Positions 53,821-62,751 of a stretch of 64,000 bases of DNA are shown here, in pieces (the stretch's first letter is position 1; every line of letters starts with the position of its first letter). This stretch comes from Rubrivivax sp. (GTDB lineage: Bacteria; Pseudomonadota; Gammaproteobacteria; Burkholderiales; Burkholderiaceae_C). The stretch is from assembly GCA_030653385.1 (NCBI GenBank), contig JAURZM010000037.1, positions 49,491 to 113,490 on the forward strand, read 5' to 3'. The translations under genes and the position numbers were made by a program. The notes under the pieces are model-generated. The model did not search any database, was not told where the DNA came from, and saw nothing but the letters and a program-made list of their open reading frames with translations.

Positions 53821-54837
53821 TCAGTGATGCGCCACCTGCGGCTGATCGACGTGTTTTTCGATCAGCGCACGCAGTTGCGGCACGCTCAGGAAGTCGCTGT
53901 TGCTGCCGCTGTCGTAGCAGAAGCCCGGGGTGACGCGGCTGCCGCTCATGCGTTCGCAGTAGTCGTCGACGCTGTACTCACCCCCGCTGGGCAAGATGGC
54001 AAAGTAGCGTCCGATGTCCACCGTGTTGGGGCTGTCGCTGGCGGTGATCATCTCTTCGTGCAGCTTTTCGCCGGGGCGGATGCCCACCACCCGTTTGGCG
54101 GCGGCCGGGGCCACGGCTTCGGCCACGTCGGTGATGCGGTAGCTGGGAATCTTCGGCACCAGGATCTCGCCGCCCCAGGCGTTTTCGATGCTCCACAGCA
54201 CCATCTCGACACCGTCTTGCAGGCTGATGTTGAAACGTGTCATCTGCGGGTCGGTGATGGGCAGTTCACCGCTGGCGCGGCGTTCGACGAAAAACGGGAT
54301 CACGCTGCCGCGGCTGCCCATCACGTTGCCGTAGCGCACGACCGAAAAACGCAGGTCGCGGCTGCCCTTGATGTTGTTGGCGGCCACGAACAGCTTGTCG
54401 CTGCACAGCTTGGTGGCGCCGTACAGGTTGATCGGCGCGGCGGCCTTGTCGGTGGACAGCGCCACGACCCGGCTCACGTTTGTGTCCATGCAGGCTTCGA
54501 TGACGTTCTGCGCGCCCAGCACATTGGTCTTGATGCACTCCATCGGGTTGTACTCGGCCGCGGGCACCTGCTTCAGCGCGGCGGCGTGAACCACCACGTC
54601 GACCCCTTCGCAGGCGCGTTTCAGGCGCGCGGCATCGCGCACGTCGCCGATGAAAAAGCGCAGCTGCGGAAATTCACGCGGCGAAAATTCCTGGGCCATC
54701 TCGAACTGCTTCAACTCGTCGCGGCTGAAGATGACCAGGCGCTTCACGCGTGGGTAACGCTGCAGCACGGTGCGCACAAAGGCCTTGCCGAAGGAGCCGG
54801 TGCCACCGGTGACGAGGACGGATTTGTTGTTCAGCAT
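53821..54837 (-). CDS. pseB: UDP-N-acetylglucosamine 4,6-dehydratase (inverting), PseB
   Basis: The 338 residues carry the NAD-binding motif GGTGSFG, the catalytic segment LSTDKAAAPINLYGATK (Asp-Lys pair and Tyr-x3-Lys), HAAALKQVPAAEYNP and VRYGNVMGSRGSVIPFF. These are PseB/FlaA1-type features, not those of the membrane-bound WbpM type. It removes water and inverts C5 of UDP-GlcNAc, the first step toward pseudaminic acid. Flagellin or surface-polysaccharide glycosylation usually follows. It is the first clear sugar-biosynthesis enzyme of the operon. Confidence 0.93.
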   Translation of the reverse strand: MLNNKSVLVTGGTGSFGKAFVRTVLQRYPRVKRLVIFSRDELKQFEMAQEFSPREFPQLRFFIGDVRDAARLKRACEGVDVVVHAAALKQVPAAEYNPMECIKTNVLGAQNVIEACMDTNVSRVVALSTDKAAAPINLYGATKLCSDKLFVAANNIKGSRDLRFSVVRYGNVMGSRGSVIPFFVERRASGELPITDPQMTRFNISLQDGVEMVLWSIENAWGGEILVPKIPSYRITDVAEAVAPAAAKRVVGIRPGEKLHEEMITASDSPNTVDIGRYFAILPSGGEYSVDDYCERMSGSRVTPGFCYDSGSNSDFLSVPQLRALIEKHVDQPQVAHH

Positions 54838-54868
54838 GGGGAAGCACTCCAGGGGGATCGGGGCAAGG

Positions 54869-56647
54869 TCAAAACACGTGGTCTTGGGCGTCGCGGCAGC
54901 GCAGGTCGAAGGCTTCGTTCTGTTGTTGGCGACGGGCGCGGAAGTGGTCTTCGCTGGCCAGCAGCTGCTGCACCTGGCGCAACGCGGCGGCGTGGTCCAG
55001 CAGCGGAATCACGCCGTCCTGCACGAGTGGCATGCACACCGTGTAGTCGGTGGGCCAGCGTTGTTCATTGACTTGCAGCACCAGGCTGCCGCCATCCAGG
55101 AAAGGTGCCACGCCGGTCGTGGGTTCGCCGTAGGCGATGCACAGCTGCGAGGTCTCGGCCAGCTGTTCCAGCGGCTGCGTGGTGTGTTGCACCAGACGCG
55201 CCGGCGGCACACCCAGGGCGCTGGCCAGCACGCTGAGCGCGGGTGCGCCGGGCTTGGGGCGCAGGATCAGGTCCACACCCGCAGCCGTGCACAAAGCGGA
55301 CAGCGCCTTGTGGAATGCCGCCAGCGCGTAGGCGTCGACATGGCTCAGGCCTTCGGTCTGCATGCTGTTCAGCATCAGGCACACGGTGCGCACGGCGCGG
55401 TGGTCGCGGCGCTGCACGCGGTTGGCATAACGCACCGAACGCACGTCCACGTTCTGGCCCAGCACGGTGCGCGGCTGGCAGCCGTAACCCGCCCGTTCGA
55501 CGGCGGTCACACGGCGCGCGTGGGGCATCAACATGCTGGGGTGGCCGGAGTGTGGCACCACGGTGATGGGCGAACCCAGCACGTCGGCGGCGCTGAAAAG
55601 CGGGCCGTTCAGGCCGGTGTCCTGGTCACTCAGCAGGAACTGCGGTCGGGTGCCGGCCGAGCCTTGCACCAGCGCCTGCATCAGCGCGCCGAAGTTCACC
55701 ATCTGCCACTGGCAGCGTTGAGCCCAGGCCTGCAATTGCGTGCGGCGGGCCAGCGGCTGCGGCAGCAGGTGGCCCAGCGTGTCTTCCAGCACCCGTTCGG
55801 CGCGCTGGCGGTACAGCGCCGCGGTGGTGTCGTGTGGCTGTGCGGCCAGCGGCACCGTGAAGGCCGGGCCACGGTGCAGCGGCACGTCCCAGAAGGGGCT
55901 GGTCAGGTCCAGCGTGAACGCATGGGCGCGTGACACCTCTTCGGCCAGCCAGTTGCGGTCGTAGAAGCAGGTGGGCACGTGCGTCACGGCGGTGACACGG
56001 CCACCGGCCAGCGCGGTTTGCAGCGCAGCAGCATCGAACACCGTGTCGTAGGCATCGGCACGGTGCCAGCGGGTCTGCGTGTAGCTGTCGACGACGGCAA
56101 AACGCGCCGGGTCCTGCGCCACCAGGTCGGTGCTGACGAAGCTGTCGAAGTACATCTGCTGCGCCACGGCGGGGCGCAGCACGGCGATGCGGGTTTCGGC
56201 AAAGCTGCTTTCCACCAGCGCACCCAGCTGGCGGGCCACGGCGGCACGCTGCAGGGCCAAGAAAAACACGCCCACGTCCCAGCCCTGCAGAGCCGGCATG
56301 GGGCCGGGGCCTTGCCACAGGCGCTGGCGTTCCTGCGTCAGGCGCAGGTCCACCAGCGTGGCCAGGGTCATGGCTTCGGTGGCGGCCCGGGCCTGGAAGT
56401 CGGGGTCTTGCGGCAGGCGGCGGAATTCGCAGTGCCGAAAGCCGCGCAGTGCGGCTTCGTCCAGCAGCCCGGGGTCGACAAACAGCAGGCGCCGGCCTTC
56501 GGCCAGTTCGGGCGCTTCGGCCAGGCGCGCCAGGTCGCTCTTCTGCAGCAGCAGCAGCGGTTCGCGCATCAGCAAGGCGGCGGCGCGGGGGCTGGCTTCA
56601 GCCGGGGTGGATGGCTGGGCGGGGATGGCGGTGGCGATACTCGGCAC
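54869..56647 (-). CDS. large hypothetical protein with glycosyltransferase-like C-terminal half
   Basis: The 592-residue soluble protein has no signal peptide. Residues about 330-560 resemble GT-B-type surface-polymer transferases: FLLSDQDTGLNGPLFSAA, VVPHSGHPSMLMP, CLMLNSMQTEGLSH and VDLILRPKPGAPALSVL, followed by CIAYGEPTTGVAPFLDGGS. This is the pattern of an acceptor-side fold followed by a nucleotide-binding fold in capsule and teichoic-acid-type transferases. The N-terminal 300 residues match nothing I recognise. It lies 31 bases upstream of pseB and is a candidate for the transferase that uses the CMP sugar. Confidence 0.65.
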   Translation of the reverse strand: MPSIATAIPAQPSTPAEASPRAAALLMREPLLLLQKSDLARLAEAPELAEGRRLLFVDPGLLDEAALRGFRHCEFRRLPQDPDFQARAATEAMTLATLVDLRLTQERQRLWQGPGPMPALQGWDVGVFFLALQRAAVARQLGALVESSFAETRIAVLRPAVAQQMYFDSFVSTDLVAQDPARFAVVDSYTQTRWHRADAYDTVFDAAALQTALAGGRVTAVTHVPTCFYDRNWLAEEVSRAHAFTLDLTSPFWDVPLHRGPAFTVPLAAQPHDTTAALYRQRAERVLEDTLGHLLPQPLARRTQLQAWAQRCQWQMVNFGALMQALVQGSAGTRPQFLLSDQDTGLNGPLFSAADVLGSPITVVPHSGHPSMLMPHARRVTAVERAGYGCQPRTVLGQNVDVRSVRYANRVQRRDHRAVRTVCLMLNSMQTEGLSHVDAYALAAFHKALSALCTAAGVDLILRPKPGAPALSVLASALGVPPARLVQHTTQPLEQLAETSQLCIAYGEPTTGVAPFLDGGSLVLQVNEQRWPTDYTVCMPLVQDGVIPLLDHAAALRQVQQLLASEDHFRARRQQQNEAFDLRCRDAQDHVF

Positions 56648-56746
56648 GATGGCGCAAGTCTGGAATTTCCCGGCCGGTCTTGATCGGCCGAGAACCGGCC
56701 GAATGGCGGCCCTTTTGGGCCGCGGGCTCCCCAGGTGCCCGGCAAA

Positions 56747-57460
56747 TCAAGCCGGCACGACCTTGAACAGGTACTGGAACACCTGGGCGTCTTCGGCCGC
56801 CTGCTCGGGGTCGGCACCGCCTGCCCGCGCGATCGCACGCACACCTTCCAGCAGCGCCGCGGGTGGCTGCTGCGGCAGCTTGCGCGCCAGGCCGGTTTCG
56901 ATGCGCCAGCCTTCCTGCTGGAACATCTCGATCATCGTCACGCGTGTGAACCAGCGCACATGGGTGCGGTCCAGCAGGCCCGAGTCTTCGTAGCGGAACA
57001 GGCCTGTGGCCAGCCGCATCTGCACGCTCCAGTGCTGGGCGTTGGGAATGCAGGTGACCAGGCAGCCGTCGGCGTCGATGCGCTGGCGGATCTGCCGCAC
57101 GATGCGCCAGGGGTCGCGCAGGTGTTCCAGGCAGTCGCCGAAAACCCAGCAATCGCTGGGAAACAACAAGTCGAAGGCGGGCAGCTCAAAACGTTCGATG
57201 TCACCCGCCAGCGCCACTTCGCAGGCCTGCTGCGCCACGTGGGCATAGTCGGCATCGATGTCGATGCCGGTGTAGTGCACACCCGGGTTCAGTTCGCGGT
57301 GCGCACGGGCCAAGGCGCCGTGCATGCAGCCGACCTCGACCACGCGGCGCGCGGTGGTCGGCATCAGCGCCAGCAAATCGCGGTTGACCACCGCGTGTGC
57401 GGGTGTCTGTTTCATCGTTGCCACCGCGGGCTCGGCCCGCCTTTCGCTCACCGCAGCCAT
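56747..57460 (-). CDS. class I SAM-dependent methyltransferase
   Basis: The start at 57460 follows GGGGG and overlaps the TolC-family stop by 13 bases; an ATG at 57415 is the alternative. The 237 residues have motif I (RRVVEVGCMHGALA), the acidic end of strand 2 (YTGIDIDADYA), and a motif II region (VFGDCLEHLRDPW). This is the small-molecule or sugar methyltransferase type seen in surface-glycan clusters. It probably methylates the glycan or its carrier; the target is unknown. Confidence 0.87.
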   Translation of the reverse strand: MAAVSERRAEPAVATMKQTPAHAVVNRDLLALMPTTARRVVEVGCMHGALARAHRELNPGVHYTGIDIDADYAHVAQQACEVALAGDIERFELPAFDLLFPSDCWVFGDCLEHLRDPWRIVRQIRQRIDADGCLVTCIPNAQHWSVQMRLATGLFRYEDSGLLDRTHVRWFTRVTMIEMFQQEGWRIETGLARKLPQQPPAALLEGVRAIARAGGADPEQAAEDAQVFQYLFKVVPA

Positions 57461-58830
57461 TCGGTCACCCCCCGGCCCAACGACAAGAGATTGGCGTTGA
57501 GCTGTTGTCCATCGTGCAGCGCATTGACGTAGCTGATGCGCAGGTTGTAGTGCTCACCTTCGGCGCCCATGACGTCGAAGAGGCTGCGTTTGCCCAGTTG
57601 CTGCCACTGCTGCAGCGTGAAGTTGCGCACCTGTTCGCTGTCGCGCAGCACGGCGCCGACACGGCGTGCGCGGTCAAAGCTGGACAGTGTCTGTTCGTGC
57701 ACCTCGGCGACGCGGTAGCGGCGGGCTTCCAGCGCTTCGGCGCGCTGCAGGCTGGCGGCCTGGGCGCGCTTGCGTGCTGCGTCGGTGGCCGGTGCCACAC
57801 CGGGGTTCATCAGCGGGATGTTCAACGCCACGCCCACGGCCAGCGAGCCGTTGTGGGTGTTGGTGCGTGTGCCCCCCGCCGCCACCGCCGCCGAGCCGCT
57901 GACGTTCCAGCTGAGCTGCGGTTTACTGCCGGCAGCCACCGACCGGGCATAGTGGTCCAGCGCCGCGGCTTGCGCGGTGAGCGAGGCAATTTCGCTGGAA
58001 CGTTCGACCTCGGCCACCAGTTCATTCAGTTCGGGCACCGACAGCAGCACCGCAGCCAGCCCTTCCGACCCCGGCAGGCCGTCACCCACCAGCCGCCGCA
58101 GACGGGTTTCGACCTGGCGTGCCTGCGACTGCGCCTGCGTGAACGACAGCTCGGCCTGCTGCAAAGACTTGCGCGCCTGCACCAGTTCACTGGCACGGCC
58201 GCGGTCGGCACGCACCAGGTGGCCCAGCGCTTCGACCAGGCAGTTCATCTTGCGCACGTACTGGCTGTAGACCACCACGTGCTGGCGGTAGCGGCTGCGC
58301 TCCAGCGCCAGCGACACGGTGCTCAGTGCCAGCTGTTCGCGTGCCGTCAGGTGGCCGTGGCGGGCCGACTCGGCCAGTTGCGTGCGCCAGTCGGTCAGGC
58401 GGTCGGTGCGGCCGCCGTCGTAGAGCAGCTGGCTGGCGGTGATGGACGCACGCAGCTGCAGCACCGAGCTTTCGGTGCCGGTGTGGCGGGCGTGCGCGCC
58501 GTCGCTGCCCAGACCGGCGTTGGCACTGGCCTGGATGGCTTTGCCGGCGCGGGTTTCGGCAATCTCGTCCACCGCGGCTTCGGCCACCAGTTTGGCGGCG
58601 CCCACCTGGTGGCTGCGCTCCAGCGCGTCGCGCACCAGGGTCTGCAAGGTCTGGCGCGGGTCCACCGGACGCACGGTTGTCGGGTTTACGGCCTCGGTGT
58701 CGGCTTCCTGACGAGATTCGTCCAGGCACTGCGCCCAGGCGCCAGCGGGCAGCAGGCACGAGGCGGCAAGGACCAGGACCTGGAAAAAGGCGGCAGCAAC
58801 AGGGTTCGATCGCACGGGTGGGGTGCGCAT
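57448..58830 (-). CDS. TolC-family outer membrane efflux/secretion protein
   Basis: The 460 residues have a signal peptide (AAAFFQVLVLAASCLLPAGAWA). Two internally similar helical halves follow with the outer membrane efflux pattern: ITASQLLYDGGRTDRLTDW with long helices, then LNIPLMNPGVAPATDAARKRA and QQWQQLGKRSLFDVMGAEGEHYNLRISY, the usual family ending. TolC proteins form the outer-membrane tunnel of type I secretion or efflux systems. No ABC or membrane-fusion gene is next to it. It leads the sugar operon, 16.7 kb from the giant RTX-associated protein gene, which lacks an adjacent secretion system. Confidence 0.9.
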   Translation of the reverse strand: MRTPPVRSNPVAAAFFQVLVLAASCLLPAGAWAQCLDESRQEADTEAVNPTTVRPVDPRQTLQTLVRDALERSHQVGAAKLVAEAAVDEIAETRAGKAIQASANAGLGSDGAHARHTGTESSVLQLRASITASQLLYDGGRTDRLTDWRTQLAESARHGHLTAREQLALSTVSLALERSRYRQHVVVYSQYVRKMNCLVEALGHLVRADRGRASELVQARKSLQQAELSFTQAQSQARQVETRLRRLVGDGLPGSEGLAAVLLSVPELNELVAEVERSSEIASLTAQAAALDHYARSVAAGSKPQLSWNVSGSAAVAAGGTRTNTHNGSLAVGVALNIPLMNPGVAPATDAARKRAQAASLQRAEALEARRYRVAEVHEQTLSSFDRARRVGAVLRDSEQVRNFTLQQWQQLGKRSLFDVMGAEGEHYNLRISYVNALHDGQQLNANLLSLGRGVTEWLR

Positions 58831-58956
58831 GGGGCGGGCTCCGGGTCAGCGCGCCAGGCGACGGCGGCGCGCCCCGGCAGTCTGCGCGGCAAGCGCCGCA
58901 GGCAATCGCCCGATTTCAGGCCTGTTCGGGGGCCTGTTTGCGCTGCATGGCTGGTC

Positions 58957-59931
58957 TCAGCTCGGCCTCACTCCAAACAGCCAGGCCGCCAGGCTGAAGC
59001 TGACGAAGGCCAGCACCGTGCTCGTCATGATGATGCGAGCCACACGCCCGTTGTCCGCGCCATACCGTTCGGCCAGCAGGCTGACGTTGCTGGCGCTGGG
59101 CAGTGCCGCGGCCAGTGTCAGCACCGTCAGCTGGAAGGCCGACAGCGGCGCACCCAGCTGCTGCGCAGCCAGCCCCAGCACCAGCACCAGCAGCGGGTGC
59201 AGGAAGAGCTTGATCAGCGCCACCGGCAGGTAGTCCTGCAGCGGTGTGCGGCCCTTGGCGTGCTGGCCGGCGCGGTAGAGCACAGCGCCGATGGTGAACA
59301 GCGCCACCGGCGTGGCCGAGTCGGCCAGCATGTCGACGATGGCCTGCGCCGGCCCGGGCAGTTGCAGGGCCGCCACCGAAAACACGCCGCCCAGCGCAAT
59401 CGACCAGGGCAGCGGGTTGGACAGCGCCCCACGCAGCGCACGCAGCGCGGCGGCCTTGGCGCCGCCCGTCGAGCCCTCGCCCTTCACCGACGCCTGGGCC
59501 AGCGCGATGCACAGGGAACTGGTCACGAACAGATCGGCCAGCACCGTGCAGATCACCGGCCCGGCCGCCGCCGGCCCCAGCAGCGCCACCAGCAGCGGCA
59601 CACCCATGAAGCCGGTGTTCGGGAACGCCGCCACCAGCGCGCCGAAGGCCGCGTCCTTCAGGTGCACCCGTTCGTTCAGGCTGATGCTGACGGTGAAAAA
59701 CACGATCAGCAGCGCCGCCGTCAGGTAGACCGCCAGCACGACAGGGTTCAGCAGTTCCAGGATGGGCGTGTTGGCGCCGAAGCGGAACAGCAGGCAGGGC
59801 AGCGCAAAGTACAGCACGAAGGCATTGAGGCCCGGGATGGCACTTTCCGGCAGCACATGGCGGCGGGCGGCCAGGTAGCCCAACAGCACCAAGGCAAAAA
59901 AGGGAACGGTGACCGACAGGATCGCTTGCAT
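58957..59931 (-). CDS. AEC (auxin efflux carrier)-family transporter
   Basis: The ATG at 59931 gives 324 residues with about ten membrane segments. Characteristic features are FVLYFALPCLLF, the NTGFMGVPLL motif, NPLPWSIALGGV and ATPVALFTIGAVL, which form the discontinuous helices of the family's two halves. Bacterial members such as MdcF carry malonate or other organic acids. The substrate here is not evident. It is transcribed divergently from sppA, and the TolC-family gene follows 126 bases further on. Confidence 0.92.
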   Translation of the reverse strand: MQAILSVTVPFFALVLLGYLAARRHVLPESAIPGLNAFVLYFALPCLLFRFGANTPILELLNPVVLAVYLTAALLIVFFTVSISLNERVHLKDAAFGALVAAFPNTGFMGVPLLVALLGPAAAGPVICTVLADLFVTSSLCIALAQASVKGEGSTGGAKAAALRALRGALSNPLPWSIALGGVFSVAALQLPGPAQAIVDMLADSATPVALFTIGAVLYRAGQHAKGRTPLQDYLPVALIKLFLHPLLVLVLGLAAQQLGAPLSAFQLTVLTLAAALPSASNVSLLAERYGADNGRVARIIMTSTVLAFVSFSLAAWLFGVRPS

Positions 59932-60077
59932 GGGCCTGGAGTATCGCAACGCATCCGACCACCGCCTGCCGCGGCCCGTCGTGGCCAGGGTGCCATTCGT
60001 CACCCCACCGCAGCTGGCCACTGCACAAGTGCGTAAGCTGCGGGCACTTTTGCTGTTGCTTCGCCGCACCCCCTCAC

Positions 60078-61967
60078 ATGTCGAGCGCCACGTCCACCTC
60101 CGTCTTCTCCTCCCTGGGCCGCGGCGTGCGCGGTGCCTGGCGCCTGCTGGACGCCATCCGCCGCACGTTGCTGAACCTGCTGTTGCTGGCCCTGCTGGGC
60201 CTGCTGGGCTGGTGGCTGCTGAAACCCGGCGCACCGGCGCTGCAGGACAAAACCGCGCTGGTGCTGAACATCGCCGGCACGCTGGTCGAACAGCGGGAGT
60301 CCGGCAGCGTGCGCGACCAGCTGCTGGGCGAAGCACGCGGCGACGACAAGGCGCAGACCCGGCTGCGCGACGTGCTGGCGGCGCTGGACGCCGCCGCCAA
60401 GGACAAGCAGATCAGCCACGCGCTGCTGATGCTGGACGGCCTGAAAGGCGGCGGCTTGCCCGCGCTGCGCGAGGTGGCCCTGGCCATCGAACGTTTCAAG
60501 GCCACCGGCAAGCCGGTGTACGCCTGGGGCGCCGAGTTCGACCAGCGCCAGTACTTCCTGGCCGCCCATGCCAGCGAAGTGTGGCTGCACCCCATGGGCA
60601 ACGTCTTCGTCGAAGGCTACGGCCGCCAGCGCAGCTACTACAAGGACCTGTTCGACAAGGTCGGCATCACGGCCCATGTCATCCGCGCCGGCCAGTACAA
60701 AAACGCGGCAGAAACCTATTCCGCCAGCGGCCCTTCGCCCCAAACGCTGGAAGCCGAAGGCCTGGTGTTCGGCACGCTGTGGGCCAGTTACACCGGCGCG
60801 ATCGAAAAGGCCCGCCAGCAGCCCGCCGGCAGCGTGGTGGCGGCCATCAACTCGCTGCCCGCCAGCCTGCAGGCCGTGCAGGGCAACACCGCGCGCTGGG
60901 CGCTGGACCGCCAGTGGGTCGACGCGCTGAAAACCCGCGACGAGATGCGCAGCCTGCTCATCGACAAGGGCGCCAAGGACAAAGCCGACAAGACTTTCCG
61001 GCAGGTCAGCCTGGGCGCGTACCTGGGCCGCATCAAACCGCGCAGCGACGGCAACGCGGTGGGCGTGGTGGTGGCACAAGGGGGCATCAGCGACGGGCGC
61101 GCCGGGCCGGGGCGCATCGGCGGGCTGTCGACGGCCGAACTCATCCGCCAGGCGCGTGAAGACGACAAGATCAAGGCCCTGGTGCTGCGTGTGGACTCAC
61201 CCGGCGGCAGCGCCTACGGCTCGGAACTGGTGCGGCGCGAACTGGAACTGACGCGCCAGGCCGGCAAGCCCGTGGTCGTGAGCATGGGCAACCTGGCGGC
61301 CAGCGGTGGCTACTGGATCAGCATGGCTGCCGACGAGGTGATGGCCGACGAGGCCACCATCACCGGCAGCATCGGCGTCGTGGGCCTGCTGCCCACCGCC
61401 GAAGGTGCGATGGACAAGCTGGGCGTGCGCACCGCAGGCGCCACCACCACCTGGCTGGTGAATGCCTACGACCCCAAGCGGCCGCTCGACCCGCGCTTCA
61501 AGCAGCTGATCCAGAGCGTGGTGGACGGCACCTACCAGGACTTCCTGGCCCTGGTGGCCGGCGCGCGCAAGAGCACACCCGAGAAGATCCACGAACTGGC
61601 GCAGGGCCGGGTCTGGGCCGGCAAGGACGCGCTGGCCCGTGGCCTGGTCGACCGGCTGGGCGGCCTGGGCGACGCCATTGCATCGGCCCGCAAGCTGGGC
61701 AAGCTGGATGACGATGTGCGTGTGGCCTACATCGAAGCCCCGCCGGGCCGGCTGCAGCGCCTGCTGCAGAGCCTGGGCGTGACGCAGCCGCTGATGGGTG
61801 CGGAAGGGGCCGTGCCCAGCGGCGCCTGGCAGGCCCTGCTGGCCAGCACCGGGCTGCTGCCGCCGGTGGCGCAGACCCTGGCAGAAGACCTGGGCTGGCT
61901 GGCCGACATCAGCGAACAACGCAAGCCTTTTGCCACCGCCGCCCACTGCCTGTGCGAGGCCCCTTGA
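60078..61967 (+). CDS. sppA: signal peptide peptidase SppA, long (67K) type
   Basis: The 629 residues start with a membrane anchor (LLNLLLLALLGLLGWWLL) after a short basic cytoplasmic tail. Two ClpP-like domains follow. The N-terminal one holds the catalytic Lys (RAGQYKNAAETYSASG). The C-terminal one holds the Ser (MGNLAASGGYWISMAA) with DSPGGSAYGSELV before it and GSIGVVGLLP after it. The enzyme sits on the periplasmic face of the inner membrane and degrades cleaved signal peptides and some envelope proteins. Length and domain order match E. coli SppA. Confidence 0.95.
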   Translation: MSSATSTSVFSSLGRGVRGAWRLLDAIRRTLLNLLLLALLGLLGWWLLKPGAPALQDKTALVLNIAGTLVEQRESGSVRDQLLGEARGDDKAQTRLRDVLAALDAAAKDKQISHALLMLDGLKGGGLPALREVALAIERFKATGKPVYAWGAEFDQRQYFLAAHASEVWLHPMGNVFVEGYGRQRSYYKDLFDKVGITAHVIRAGQYKNAAETYSASGPSPQTLEAEGLVFGTLWASYTGAIEKARQQPAGSVVAAINSLPASLQAVQGNTARWALDRQWVDALKTRDEMRSLLIDKGAKDKADKTFRQVSLGAYLGRIKPRSDGNAVGVVVAQGGISDGRAGPGRIGGLSTAELIRQAREDDKIKALVLRVDSPGGSAYGSELVRRELELTRQAGKPVVVSMGNLAASGGYWISMAADEVMADEATITGSIGVVGLLPTAEGAMDKLGVRTAGATTTWLVNAYDPKRPLDPRFKQLIQSVVDGTYQDFLALVAGARKSTPEKIHELAQGRVWAGKDALARGLVDRLGGLGDAIASARKLGKLDDDVRVAYIEAPPGRLQRLLQSLGVTQPLMGAEGAVPSGAWQALLASTGLLPPVAQTLAEDLGWLADISEQRKPFATAAHCLCEAP

Positions 61968-61970
61968 AAA

Positions 61971-61991
61971 ACGGCGGCCTGAGGCCGCCGT
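61971..61991. terminator. bidirectional terminator hairpin between sppA and the lipoprotein gene
   Basis: ACGGCGGCC (61971-61979) pairs perfectly with GGCCGCCGT (61983-61991) around TGA. Read on the minus strand it is followed by TTTTT, so it is a canonical terminator for the gene at 62017-62697. On the plus strand it lies 4 bases after the sppA stop but has no T-run. Confidence 0.8.
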
Positions 61992-62016
61992 GTCGCCAGT
62001 GAAAGCGCCCCAGGCG

Positions 62017-62697
62017 CTAGTTGGCCGCGAAGCAGTACAGGCGGCCTGAACCGCCGGTGCGCACCAGCGCTTCCTGGCTGCAGCCCGCCGACTGGTGCGA
62101 GAAGTTCCAGGACTTGGCCCAGTTTTCAGGCAGCGGTCCGATGCGGTCGTGGTGGCCGACGATGGCCGACCCGTCGGTGCTGCTGGTCCAGGCCCTGCAC
62201 GTGGTGTCGGTCTGCGGCGCGAAGGCGGTGCCGTCAGCGCGGGTGCCGGTCAGGATGTCGTGTTCGTTGGGTGTGTCGCCGCGACCCTTCACGACATTGC
62301 CGCGTTCGTCCAGCGCCGTGGTCTTGCCGATGTTGTTGCCGTTGTGCAGGTGGTTCACGTCGCGGGCGATCAGCTCACCCTTGGCGTTGTGCCAGGGGCC
62401 GTTGCCGATGCGGTCGCGCGCGTTGATGGCCGGCACCGCCGGCGTGGTGGCCGTGGGGAAGGCCGGCGGCACGCTCAGGTAGGCGCGCCAGGTCTTGGCG
62501 CCGGCGCCGGCTGCAGCCGCCAGCTTCTGGCACAGCGCGTCGGCGCCCGCCAGGCCACCCAGGTCGGCGCCCTTGCCGCTGCCGGTGCTGCTGATGAAAA
62601 AGCCCATGGGCCCGGTGGCGGGCTGTGTGGCGCAGGCGCCCAACAGCAGCGTGGCCGCCGCCGTCAGGCACAGGGAAGCGCGCAAGGTGTGACGCAT
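62017..62697 (-). CDS. putative lipoprotein resembling DUF1554/lectin-like proteins
   Basis: The ATG at 62697 gives 226 residues and begins with a lipoprotein signal (LRASLCLTAAATLLLGAC, lipobox LGAC). The mature part has the spaced Cys/Trp pattern of exported DUF1554-like domains: FFISSTGSGKGADLGGLAGADALCQKLA, WRAYLSVPP, NDRIGNGPW-type loop, TCRAWTSS and YCFAAN at the end. The two Cys pairs probably form disulfides. This type appears scattered in proteobacteria without a known role. Confidence 0.75.
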   Translation of the reverse strand: MRHTLRASLCLTAAATLLLGACATQPATGPMGFFISSTGSGKGADLGGLAGADALCQKLAAAAGAGAKTWRAYLSVPPAFPTATTPAVPAINARDRIGNGPWHNAKGELIARDVNHLHNGNNIGKTTALDERGNVVKGRGDTPNEHDILTGTRADGTAFAPQTDTTCRAWTSSTDGSAIVGHHDRIGPLPENWAKSWNFSHQSAGCSQEALVRTGGSGRLYCFAAN

Positions 62698-62751
62698 GGA
62701 AGATCCTCGTTGGGTGGTTGGCACCCCAGTTGTACGTGCCACGGGGGCGTT

